A stretch of 7,268 bases of DNA. Source: Burkholderiaceae bacterium (lineage in GTDB: Bacteria > Pseudomonadota > Gammaproteobacteria > Burkholderiales > Burkholderiaceae). Of the stretch, positions 1 through 6,040 are shown piece after piece. Under the pieces are notes generated by a model. It made no database searches. It was given only the letters and a program-made list of their open reading frames with translations, and had not been told where the DNA came from. Within the stretch, counting starts at the first letter, position 1, and each line of letters opens with the position of its first letter. The stretch is taken from NCBI GenBank assembly GCA_030151165.1, contig JASLEM010000284.1:1-7268 (forward strand). The letters run 5' to 3'. The position numbers were made by a program, and so were the translations under genes.

Positions 1-399
1 GCGATACCAGTGGTTCAGGCGGATCTCGCCGCAGAAGTGCAGCATCAGCGTCTCCAGCGCGGGCGCCGGGTCGAACTCGAAGCGCACGGCGTGCAGCTCC
101 TCCTCGGTCGGCACGAGCTCCGGGCGGAAGCGGCGCAGGTATTCCATCAGCACCAGCGAGTGCTTCTGCTCCTCGAAGAACCAGACGCTCATGAACGCCG
201 AGAAGTCGCTGTCGTCGCGGTTGTCGCGCAGGAACATCTCGGTGGCCGGCAGCGCCGCCCACTCGGTGATGGCGTTCATCTTGATGGTCGTGGCCTGCTC
301 GTCGGTCAGTTGCGACGCGTCGAAGGAATCCCACGGGATGTCCTTGTCCATGTCCCAACGGACGGCTTCGAGTTGCTTGAAGAGTTCGGGATAGAGCAT
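1..399 (-). CDS. Ferritin-like / acyl-ACP-desaturase-like diiron protein, N-terminal part
   Basis: Partial: 133 residues are visible and the C-terminus lies beyond the left edge. The protein begins MLYPELFKQLEAVRWDMDKD. It has an all-helical, acid-rich character with carboxylate/histidine metal-ligand patterns: E46 in ITEW, then E76-E77-Q-K-H80, an EExxH motif as in ferritin-like and stearoyl-ACP-desaturase-type diiron proteins, and a possible second-half set beginning E125..H130. Homologous Burkholderiales proteins are usually annotated only as ferritin-like domain proteins, and their substrate is unknown. The ATG at 399-397 is chosen because GAGGT (408-404) lies just upstream, though with a short 4-nt gap, and coding character stops there. 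It is on the same strand as the regulator upstream, with a 122-bp gap and no convincing terminator between them, so co-transcription is possible. The diiron fold is well supported; desaturase activity is inference. Confidence 0.8.
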   Translation of the reverse strand, partial: MLYPELFKQLEAVRWDMDKDIPWDSFDASQLTDEQATTIKMNAITEWAALPATEMFLRDNRDDSDFSAFMSVWFFEEQKHSLVLMEYLRRFRPELVPTEEELHAVRFEFDPAPALETLMLHFCGEIRLNHWYR

Positions 400-521
400 G
401 CTGACCTCAGCCTTCTGATGCCGGATTTTAAGCGGCGCCGGGTGGCTTCTTTGCGACAAAAAGGGCCAAGGATACCGAACGACTCTCGGCCGAGCACCGG
501 AATCGCCCTGAAAAAGCCCGG

Positions 522-1556
522 TCAATCCGACTTTTCGCTGGAATCCCTGCGCCAGAGCGCGACGGCGTCGACGATGTCCATGAGCCGCGACATCACCTGG
601 ATCCCGGGCAGGCGGGAGACCCGCAGGGCTGGCGAGCCGCCGCCGGCCCAGATCGCGACGTCGTCGTGCAGGCGCGCGCGCAGGTCCTGCAGCGCCGCGA
701 TGGCCTGCGGGCCGGGCAGGCTCTCGGAAAAGCTCAGCGCGACGACGTCGATGCGGTGTGCGCGGCAGGCGGCGACGATGTCGGCGATCGGCGTCTGCAC
801 GCCCAGCGACAGACAGCGGCACGCCTCCAGCGTCATCAGCGCCTCGGCCATCAGCAGGCCCAGGCCGTGCTCCTCGCCGGGCACGGTGGTGAGCAGCACG
901 CGCGGCGCCGACGCCTCGAGCCCGGCCTGGAACGGCAACATCCCGCTGCGCAGCACCGACTGCACGGCCTCGCTGTAGAGATGCTCCTCGTAGACGGCGA
1001 CCTCGCCGCCGAGCCAGGCGTTGCCGATCGCGATCGTCAGCGGCGCGAGGCCGTCGACGACGAACGAGGCCAGCCCCATGCGCGCGAGCCCGCGCGTGAG
1101 CCAATGGCGCAGCGACTCGGCGCCGCCGACGCGCAGGGCGGCGAGCCCGTCGGCCAGCGGCAGCGGCTCGCGCCGGGCGGACTCGCCGTCGGGAACGCGG
1201 CGCGACATGGGCACGTCCGCCTCCGTCGACGGATGCAGCGGCTGCGCGGAAATCGCCGCCAGCACCGCCTCGAGTTCCTGCGGGGGCAACGCGAACAGCC
1301 GGCCGGGCCGCTGGCCGTTCAGCAGCGCGCGCCGGATCAGGCGCAGGCGTTCGACGAGCGCACGCGGGTAGCCGCGCACGCCGGCGGCGTCGCGCTGCGG
1401 CAGCGGAAAGCCGTAGCGGCGTTCCCAGACGCGCAGGGTGTCCTTGCCGAGGCCGGTTTCGCGCTCGACGGCCGCGATCGACAACAACGTCTCGTCCGGC
1501 GCGGTGGCCGCGGGCGGCTCGGGTGAATCCGTTCGGAGGGGCAGCGCCGTAGTCAT
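522..1556 (-). CDS. MerR-family regulator with cobalamin-binding domain (CarH/LitR-type light sensor)
   Basis: A 344-residue protein. Residues 24-86 form a MerR winged helix (LLSIAAVERETGLGKDTLRVWERRYG). After a variable linker, residues about 135-210 form the helical B12-cap domain with W181-x9-E191-H192. Residues about 217-335 form a Rossmann-like B12 domain with E228-x-H230-x-x-G233, then 41 residues to S275-x-S277, then 27 residues to G305-G306. This spacing matches CarA/CarH proteins; H230 would be the lower cobalt ligand and W181 would shield adenosyl. In that family the dark AdoCbl-bound tetramer binds DNA and represses, and light breaks the Co-C bond and releases it. The residue after the Trp is Leu182, whereas Thermus CarH (from memory) has a His that becomes the second cobalt ligand after light. 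The reading frame stays open to 1655, but that start would lie in the operator palindrome. ATG 1556 is preferred; TTG 1580 (352 aa), 12 nt after GGAGG, is an alternative. It is divergent from the lipid operon. Confidence 0.9.
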   Translation of the reverse strand: MTTALPLRTDSPEPPAATAPDETLLSIAAVERETGLGKDTLRVWERRYGFPLPQRDAAGVRGYPRALVERLRLIRRALLNGQRPGRLFALPPQELEAVLAAISAQPLHPSTEADVPMSRRVPDGESARREPLPLADGLAALRVGGAESLRHWLTRGLARMGLASFVVDGLAPLTIAIGNAWLGGEVAVYEEHLYSEAVQSVLRSGMLPFQAGLEASAPRVLLTTVPGEEHGLGLLMAEALMTLEACRCLSLGVQTPIADIVAACRAHRIDVVALSFSESLPGPQAIAALQDLRARLHDDVAIWAGGGSPALRVSRLPGIQVMSRLMDIVDAVALWRRDSSEKSD

Positions 1557-1620
1557 GTCAGGCAGGTCGCGAAATTTCAATGTGTCGAGTCGCCTCCGCA
1601 ACGGCGCGTCCCGTCCCTCG

Positions 1621-1649
1621 ATTTGAACGCAATCTCTCCCGTTTGTCCT
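1621..1649 (-). promoter_or_regulatory. Candidate sigma-70 promoter for the CarH-like regulator
   Basis: On the minus strand AGGACA (1649-1644, 4/6 to TTGACA) is followed after exactly 17 bp by TCAAAT (1626-1621, 4/6 to TATAAT). Transcription would begin near 1613, giving a 5' leader of about 55 nt to the ATG at 1556 and ruling out the far-upstream start at 1655. The -35 lies inside the palindrome. The match is modest. Confidence 0.4.
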
Positions 1650-1657
1650 GGACAAAC
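1641..1657. promoter_or_regulatory. Perfect 17-bp palindrome, likely operator
   Basis: GTTTGTCC-T-GGACAAAC is an exact inverted repeat with a single central base. It lies 85 bp upstream of the regulator ATG and in the divergent region with the lipid operon, the expected place for an autoregulated MerR/CarH-family operator. Candidate -35 boxes for both directions lie inside it (AGGACA for minus, TGGACA for plus), so a bound protein would block both promoters. That the CarH-like protein is the ligand is inference. Confidence 0.65.
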
Positions 1658-1677
1658 AGTCGACACCCTGGCAAATT
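1649..1677 (+). promoter_or_regulatory. Candidate sigma-70 promoter facing the lipid operon
   Basis: TGGACA (1649-1654, 5/6 to TTGACA) lies in the right arm of the palindrome and is followed after 17 bp by CAAATT (1672-1677, only 3/6 to TATAAT). Its -35 mirrors the minus-strand promoter candidate. The weak -10 would suit an activated or normally silent promoter, but it also lowers confidence. Confidence 0.3.
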
Positions 1678-1705
1678 CACCCAAAATGATCGCGCTGACC
1701 CCCCA

Positions 1706-1718
1706 GTTTGTCCAAGAC
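1706..1718. promoter_or_regulatory. Second partial operator copy
   Basis: GTTTGTCC recurs exactly at 1706-1713, followed by AAGAC (TTGTC-CAA-GAC, against TTGTC-CTG-GAC in the palindrome). The two sites are 65 bp apart start to start, roughly six helical turns, a spacing compatible with cooperative binding or looping. No other copy of the 8-mer was noticed in the window. Confidence 0.4.
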
Positions 1719-1802
1719 GGCCACGGCGCGACGGCGTCGCGGGGCGCCGCGTCCGCGCGGCGGCATCCCCCTCGAATCGATCGGGCTGCCCCTGTGCTCG
1801 GC

Positions 1803-1831
1803 GGAACTTCCGGCGCAAAATCGCTTCATAA
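1803..1831 (+). promoter_or_regulatory. Candidate sigma-E (RpoE/AlgU)-type promoter for the lipid operon
   Basis: GGAACTT at 1803-1809 followed after 16 bp by TCATAA (1826-1831) closely fits the E. coli RpoE pattern (GGAACTT, about 16 bp, TCTRA/TCAAA). It faces the lipid operon and would give a leader of about 205 nt. Envelope-stress control of lipid-modifying genes would be sensible, but one sequence match in GC-rich DNA is weak evidence. Confidence 0.35.
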
Positions 1832-2033
1832 CGAGGGTGCAGGGGCGAGGGAGCCCGTGCGAAGCCGCGTCTCCCGCGGTCCCTCCATCCGTTTTCTCGC
1901 TGCGCAGCTTCGTCGATTCGTCCGCGAAACGTCCCGAGCGCTTCTCCTCCTCCCTCCCTCCCTTGTTCGCTCAGGGGCGCTGCGCAGCGACATTTACAGT
2001 GGCTCGACGCACCCGCGTCGGCCGACCGCCGCC

Positions 2034-2038
2034 GGGAG
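2034..2038 (+). promoter_or_regulatory. Ribosome binding site fixing a TTG start
   Basis: GGGAG lies 6 nt before TTG 2045. It supports the rare TTG start, which is needed because the next residues (ARRRIAVVGSGIAG) are the N-terminal FAD-binding strand and no ATG or GTG is suitably placed. Confidence 0.7.
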
Positions 2039-2044
2039 CGTCGC

Positions 2045-3433
2045 TTGAGCGCCCGTCGCCGCATCGCGGTGGTGGGCTCCGGCATCGCCGGCCTGGGCGC
2101 CGCGCACCGGCTCGCGCCCACCTGCGACGTCACCGTCTTCGAATCCGAGGCGCGCCTCGGCGGCCATGCGCACACCGTCGACCTGACGCTGCCCGGCGCG
2201 CACGGCCCGGTCACGCACGGCGTCGACACTGGCTTCCTCGTGTTCAACCGCCGCACCTATCCGCGGCTGGTCGCGTTGTTCGAGGAGCTCGGCGTCGAAT
2301 GCGCCGCCTCCGAGATGTCGTTCTCGGTGCAGGCGCCGCGCGACGGCCTGCTCGGGCGCGGCCGCCTCGAATGGGCCGGCACGAACCTGAACACGGTGTT
2401 CGCCGACCGCGGCAATCTGCTGCGCCCGCGCTTCCACGGCATGCTGGTCGACCTGATGCGCTTCAACCGCCTCGCGACCGAGCTCGCGCTGCGCGGCGCC
2501 GACGCGCAGCTCGCGCAGCCGCTCGACGCGTTCCTGGTGGAGAACCGCTTCGGCAACGCTTTCCGCGACGACTACCTGCTGCCGATGATCGGCTGCATCT
2601 GGTCGTGCCCGACGGCGCAGATGCTGCGGTTTCCGGTCGGCACGCTGATCCGCTTCTGCCACAACCACGGACTGCTGCAGGTGCGCGAGCGCCCGCAGTG
2701 GTACACGGTGCGCGGCGGCTCGCGCCAGTACGTCGACAAGCTCGCCACGCGCATCGGCACGGTGCGCCTGCGCTCGCCGGTGCTGGGCGTGTCGCGCGAC
2801 CCGGCGCTCGCGGCGACGCACGGCGGGCGCGTCGTGGTCCGCACCGCGCAGGGCGCCGAGGCCTTCGACGACGTGATCCTCGCCTGCCACGCGCCGCAGT
2901 CGCTCGCGATGCTGGACGACGCGAGCGCCGACGAGCGCCGCACGCTGTCGGCGATCGGCTACCAGGACAACGAGGCCGTGCTGCACACCGACGAGCGCCT
3001 GCTGCCGCGCCGCCGCTCGGCCTGGGCCGCCTGGAACTACGAGAGCGGCGGCGCGGCCGGCCCCGCCGACAACCGCGTCTGCCTGCACTACCTGCTGAAC
3101 CTGCTGCAGCCGCTGCCGTGGAAGCAGCCGGTGATCGTCTCGCTGAACCCGCTGCACGAGCCGCGGCCCGAGACGGTGCAGGCGCGCATCCACTACGCGC
3201 ACCCGGTGTTCGACAGCGCCGCCATCGCCGCGCAAGGCCATCTCGCCGGGCTGCAGGGCCGCTCGCACGTATGGTTCTGCGGTGCGTGGACGGGCTACGG
3301 CTTCCACGAGGACGGCCTGCGCTCGGGCCTGCTGGCCGCCGACCACATCCTCGCGCGCCACGCCCAGCTCGCCGGCCTGCTCGCCCAAGAGCCCGCGGAG
3401 CGGGACGACGTGCCGATGCGCGAGGCCGCGTGA
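2045..3433 (+). CDS. FAD-dependent amine-oxidase-like oxidoreductase (COG2907 type; possible acyl-chain desaturase)
   Basis: A 462-residue flavoprotein. Residues 7-45 form the dinucleotide-binding unit: IAVVGSGIAGLGAAHRL with G11-S-G13-I-A-G16, then FESEARLGGHAHTV. Residues 59-68 (GVDTGFLVFN), 177-189 (YLLPMIGCIWSCP) and 216-228 (RPQWYTVRGGSRQ) are typical of the family. Residues 409-424 (VWFCGAWTGYGFHEDG) form the C-terminal FAD-contacting segment. No signal peptide is visible, so it probably acts in the cytoplasm at the inner membrane. Relatives sit beside CFA-synthase genes; in Rhodobacter sphaeroides a member (UfaD, from memory RSP1091) desaturates methylated acyl chains of phospholipids on the way to furan fatty acids, and in plants a similar domain is fused ahead of cyclopropane synthase. 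The start is TTG with a good Shine-Dalgarno. It overlaps the next gene by one base (TGATG), indicating translational coupling. The exact reaction cannot be read from sequence. Confidence 0.88.
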   Translation: MSARRRIAVVGSGIAGLGAAHRLAPTCDVTVFESEARLGGHAHTVDLTLPGAHGPVTHGVDTGFLVFNRRTYPRLVALFEELGVECAASEMSFSVQAPRDGLLGRGRLEWAGTNLNTVFADRGNLLRPRFHGMLVDLMRFNRLATELALRGADAQLAQPLDAFLVENRFGNAFRDDYLLPMIGCIWSCPTAQMLRFPVGTLIRFCHNHGLLQVRERPQWYTVRGGSRQYVDKLATRIGTVRLRSPVLGVSRDPALAATHGGRVVVRTAQGAEAFDDVILACHAPQSLAMLDDASADERRTLSAIGYQDNEAVLHTDERLLPRRRSAWAAWNYESGGAAGPADNRVCLHYLLNLLQPLPWKQPVIVSLNPLHEPRPETVQARIHYAHPVFDSAAIAAQGHLAGLQGRSHVWFCGAWTGYGFHEDGLRSGLLAADHILARHAQLAGLLAQEPAERDDVPMREAA

Positions 3434-4347
3434 TGCTTGCGAACAGCTCGGCGCCGGTGGTCGACCCGCTGGTCGGCCCGCGGATCGGCTTCGGCGAGGT
3501 CCGCCATCGGCGGCTCGCGCCGGTCGAGCACGGCTTCGCCTACCCGACCTGCTTCGTGCTGCTGCCGATGCGCACGCTGCGCGACCGGCCCGACGCCGTG
3601 CTCGCGCGCAATCGCCGCGCGATGTTCGGGTTCCGCGACGCCGACCACGGCGACGGCGGCCCCGACAGCCTCGCATGGCTCGAGCAGCTGCTCGCCCGCG
3701 AAGGCGTCGCCGACGCCGACGGCGAGGTCTGGCTGCACTGCATCCCGCGCATGTTCGGCTTCGCGTTCAAGCCGGTGAGCTTCTGGTACGCGCACCGCGC
3801 CGACGGCACGCTGGCGGCGATCGTCGTCGAGGTGAACAACACGTTCGGCGAGCGCCACTGCTACCTGCTGGACGGCGACGGCCTCGCGTTCGGCCGCACG
3901 CTGCACGCGCGCAAGGTGTTCCACGTCTCGCCGTTCTGCCAGACGCGCGGCGAGTACGCGTTCCGCTTCATGCGCACCGACCTCGGCTCGGGCGACGGGC
4001 GCGGCCGGACGGCGGTGCGGATCGAGCTGCACGTCGACGGCGCGCCGCTGGTGGTCACGAGCGTCTCCGGCCATCTCGAGCCGATGACGGCGAAGGCGGT
4101 GCGCTTCGCGCTGTGGACGTTCCCGGCGATGACGGCGGTGATCGTCGCGCGCATCCACTGGCACGCGCTGCGGCTGTGGCTGCGGCGCGTTGCCTTCGTA
4201 CCCAAGCCGGCGCCGCCGGCAGCGGGCGTGTCGCGGACGAACGGCGCCTCGGCCGGGCATCCGCGCAACGCGACGGGCATGGCCCTGCCGGCATCGGTGT
4301 CGTCCCCAACTGCCGCGGAGGCGACGTCGCTCCACAATCCCGCATGA
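3433..4347 (+). CDS. DUF1365 family protein
   Basis: A 304-residue protein with the DUF1365 landmarks: FGEVRHRRLAPVEHGFAYP at 20-38, the core IPRMFGFAFKPVSFWYAH (104-121), VEVNNTFGERHCYL (132-145), KVFHVSPF (161-168) and a hydrophobic segment with IHWHALRLWL (241-250), which may contact membrane. The biochemical role of the family is not established. Its genes nearly always lie with FAD oxidase and CFA-synthase genes, and in R. sphaeroides a member (RSP1090, from memory) is part of the sigma-E/ChrR singlet-oxygen response. A low-complexity Ala/Pro/Ser tail of about 45 residues (258-304) extends past the usual domain end and is probably disordered. The start ATG overlaps the stop of the preceding gene; GAGG at 3422-3425 gives a weak ribosome site. 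The end overlaps the next gene as ATGA. Confidence 0.9.
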   Translation: MLANSSAPVVDPLVGPRIGFGEVRHRRLAPVEHGFAYPTCFVLLPMRTLRDRPDAVLARNRRAMFGFRDADHGDGGPDSLAWLEQLLAREGVADADGEVWLHCIPRMFGFAFKPVSFWYAHRADGTLAAIVVEVNNTFGERHCYLLDGDGLAFGRTLHARKVFHVSPFCQTRGEYAFRFMRTDLGSGDGRGRTAVRIELHVDGAPLVVTSVSGHLEPMTAKAVRFALWTFPAMTAVIVARIHWHALRLWLRRVAFVPKPAPPAAGVSRTNGASAGHPRNATGMALPASVSSPTAAEATSLHNPA

Positions 4348-5588
4348 GTTCCGGAACGCTCCAGCCGTCGACGAACGACGACGCCCGCGCGAAGACGTCG
4401 CGCGCCCCCGCCACGGCCCGCGCCGCCCTGAAGCTGCTCGCGGCGCTGAAGGTGGGCACGCTCACCGTGCACACGCCCGACGGCGCCACCCTCCACGCCG
4501 TCGGTGCGACGCACCCGGAGCTGCACGCGGCCATGACCGTGCACGACTGGTCGGTGTTCCCGGCCACGATGCGCACCGGCGACATCGGCTTCGCCGAGGG
4601 CTTCATGGCCGGCCAGTGGACGACGCCGAACCTGCCCGACCTGCTGCGCCTGGTGCTCGCCAACCGGGATGTCGTCGAGAAGGCCGTCTACGGCTCGTGG
4701 TGGGGCTCGCTGCTGAACCGCCTGCAGCACGCGCTCAACCGCAACACGCGCCGCGGCAGCCGCCGCAACATCAGCGCGCACTACGACCTCGGCAACGCGT
4801 TCTACATGCTGTGGCTCGACCCGACGATGAACTACTCGAGCGCGCTGTTCGACGGCGACCTCGCGCGCACGCTCGCCGACGCGCAGACCGCCAAGCTGCG
4901 CCGCGCGATCGAGGCCACCGGCCTGCAACCCGGCCAGCGCCTGCTCGAGATCGGCTGCGGCTGGGGTGCGATCGCCGAGAGCGCGGCGGCGGTCGACGGG
5001 GCGAGCGTCGTCGGCGTGACGCTGTCGACCGAGCAGCTCGCCTATGCGCAGGAACGCCTCGCGCGCTCGGGCCTCGCGAGCCAGGCCGACCTGCGGCTGC
5101 AGGACTATCGCGACGTCGACGACGGTCCGTTCGATGCCGTGGTGTCGATCGAGATGTTCGAGGCCGTCGGCCGCGAATACTGGGACGCGTATTTCCAGAC
5201 CGTCCACAAACAGCTGAAGCCGGGCGCGAAGGCCTGCGTGCAGGCGATCGTGATCCGCGAGGACCTGTTCGAGCGCTACGCCCGCTCGACCGACTTCATC
5301 CAGCGCTACGTCTTCCCGGGCGGCATGCTGCCGAGCACGCCGCTGTTCGTGCAGCACGCGCAGGCCGCGGGGTTGGCGGTCGTCGACCAGTTCTCGTTCG
5401 GCACCGACTACGCCGAGACGCTGCGCCGCTGGCGCGCCGCGTTCATGACGCGGCTCGAGGACGTGCGCCGCCAGGGCTTCGACGACCGCTTCATCCGCCT
5501 GTGGGAGTTCTACCTCGGCTATTGCGAGGCGGCGTTCGACGCCGGCAATACCGACGTGGTGCAGTTCACGCTCCAGCGCAACGCGTGA
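4344..5588 (+). CDS. cfa: Cyclopropane-fatty-acyl-phospholipid synthase family methyltransferase
   Basis: A 414-residue SAM-dependent enzyme acting on unsaturated acyl chains of membrane phospholipids. An N-terminal helical domain (about 25-135) precedes the family signature RRNISAHYDLGNAFYMLWLD (140-159) and TMNYSSALF (161-169). The SAM-binding loop is LLEIGCGWGAIA (200-211); also present are VVGVTLSTEQLAYAQERL (222-239), IEMFEAVG (269-276), FIQRYVFPGGMLPS (318-331) and a C-terminal QFTLQR. Compared with E. coli Cfa active-site residues recalled from memory, Cys139 is Ser166 and His266 is Gln300, while Glu239 (E273), Ile268 (I302) and Tyr317 (Y356) are kept. YSSA, EAVG and the Gln are features I associate with plant-type synthases and related proteobacterial paralogues, so this may not be the housekeeping Cfa. 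It could form cyclopropanes or methyl-branched chains (UfaM-like). The ATG overlaps the DUF1365 stop (ATGA); it is the last gene of the operon. Confidence 0.88.
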   Translation: MSSGTLQPSTNDDARAKTSRAPATARAALKLLAALKVGTLTVHTPDGATLHAVGATHPELHAAMTVHDWSVFPATMRTGDIGFAEGFMAGQWTTPNLPDLLRLVLANRDVVEKAVYGSWWGSLLNRLQHALNRNTRRGSRRNISAHYDLGNAFYMLWLDPTMNYSSALFDGDLARTLADAQTAKLRRAIEATGLQPGQRLLEIGCGWGAIAESAAAVDGASVVGVTLSTEQLAYAQERLARSGLASQADLRLQDYRDVDDGPFDAVVSIEMFEAVGREYWDAYFQTVHKQLKPGAKACVQAIVIREDLFERYARSTDFIQRYVFPGGMLPSTPLFVQHAQAAGLAVVDQFSFGTDYAETLRRWRAAFMTRLEDVRRQGFDDRFIRLWEFYLGYCEAAFDAGNTDVVQFTLQRNA

Positions 5589-5890
5589 CCGTAGCCGGCC
5601 CGGCCGGCGACAAATTCGTTACCGCGTGCATCCATGCGAAAGCGGAAGAATTCCTCGTCCGGGCGATTCTTCGCCGGTACCTGACCTGGCCGGCATGGTT
5701 TCACGGGGTATTCCGCGGCGGGACGGCCGCGCCCTCGCGCGTCACGCGCGCGGCGCCGGAATCGTCGATCCACCGGGGAAAACAGGCTGTCGAAGAGGGC
5801 GCTCGGAGGCACCGTGGCGTGCATCCCGGGCCGGCATCCGCTCGGCCTTCGCGACCCCCGTCAGCTTCTCAATATAACCCGGGTTTCGGC

Positions 5891-5911
5891 GTTTGACGAG
5901 GCTGGTCAAAC
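5891..5911. promoter_or_regulatory. Inverted repeat upstream of hpf
   Basis: GTTTGAC-N7-GTCAAAC is an exact inverted repeat with 7-bp arms. It overlaps the candidate -35 box of the hpf promoter (TGGTCA, 5903-5908) and lies about 130 bp before the hpf start. It could be an operator or an RNA hairpin; no T-run follows. Confidence 0.4.
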
Positions 5912-5931
5912 CCAGGAGCGGGGAGCATAGT
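5903..5931 (+). promoter_or_regulatory. Candidate promoter for hpf
   Basis: TGGTCA (5903-5908, 4/6) and CATAGT (5926-5931, 4/6) are spaced by exactly 17 bp, giving an hpf leader of about 100 nt. TATAAC at 5873-5878 is an alternative -10 but lacks a matching -35. Only moderate support. Confidence 0.35.
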
Positions 5932-6027
5932 GGACTCGTCCCCCGGCCATCAGGTCGACGACGGCCAGGGGACGGTTGACCCGGTCGACCTCGTTGCCCG
6001 GGCCATGTCTTTTGCAACTCTCGCTTG

Positions 6028-6035
6028 AAAGGAGG
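6028..6035 (+). promoter_or_regulatory. Perfect Shine-Dalgarno of hpf
   Basis: AAAGGAGG lies 5 nt before ATG 6041. It is the strongest ribosome site in the window, consistent with high expression of hpf, and it fixes the start. Confidence 0.85.
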
Positions 6036-6040
6036 CACTG

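Larger units (their letters stand above)
1557..2044. other. Divergent intergenic control region (488 bp)
   Basis: This is the gene-free gap between the CarH-like regulator and the lipid operon. The half next to the regulator (1621-1720) is comparatively AT-rich and holds the palindrome, the divergent promoter candidates and the second partial site. The part from 1840 to 2030 is pyrimidine-rich (several CTCC and CCCTCC runs at 1940-1966) and I see no coding potential in it: open frames across it are Arg/Pro/Ser-rich and lack the codon pattern of the neighbours. If the operon is transcribed from the operator region its 5' leader would be about 360 nt. Confidence 0.7.
5589..6040. other. Intergenic region between lipid operon and hpf (452 bp)
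   Basis: No gene is supported: open frames here are Arg/Pro/Ala-rich and resemble no family, and I found no rpoN remnant. It contains GCCGG/CCGGC just after the operon stop (5593-5607), an inverted repeat GAAGAAT/ATTCTTC (5645-5651 and 5666-5672) and CGCGCGT-C-ACGCGCG (5736-5750). None is followed by a T-run, so no clear intrinsic terminator ends the lipid operon. AT-richer DNA from 5866 on (including TATAAC at 5873-5878) marks the hpf promoter region. Confidence 0.6.

Noticed and set aside
510..545. Terminator between the CarH-like gene and the ferritin-like gene
   Set aside because: The minus strand has GGGCTTTTTC, but no stable stem precedes it.
1557..1655. N-terminal extension of the CarH-like regulator to ATG 1655
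   Set aside because: The start would lie inside the palindrome and upstream of the predicted transcription start; the extra residues are not part of the MerR fold.
1687..1717. ECF11 (ChrR-type sigma-E) promoter: TGATCG then CAAGA
   Set aside because: The -10-like element is about two bases further away than the TGATC-N18-TAAGA spacing I recall, and is itself a poor match.
1623..2048. 141-codon plus-strand open frame ending 4 nt into the FAD oxidase (TTGA overlap)
   Set aside because: It runs through the operator sites, has Arg/Ser/Pro-rich noise composition without the G/C third-base pattern of real genes here, and resembles no family.
1994..5357. Long minus-strand open frames opposite the lipid operon (and similar ones opposite hpf and ptsN)
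   Set aside because: These are Arg/Ala/His-rich shadow frames caused by high GC content opposite well-identified genes.
5593..5672. Terminator for the lipid operon
   Set aside because: Short inverted repeats are present but none is followed by a T-run; termination may be Rho-dependent or further downstream.
6001..6016. Sigma-54 promoter before hpf (GG...TTTTGCA)
   Set aside because: GG and GC are separated by 11 bp instead of the strict 10, and the element lies too close to the Shine-Dalgarno.
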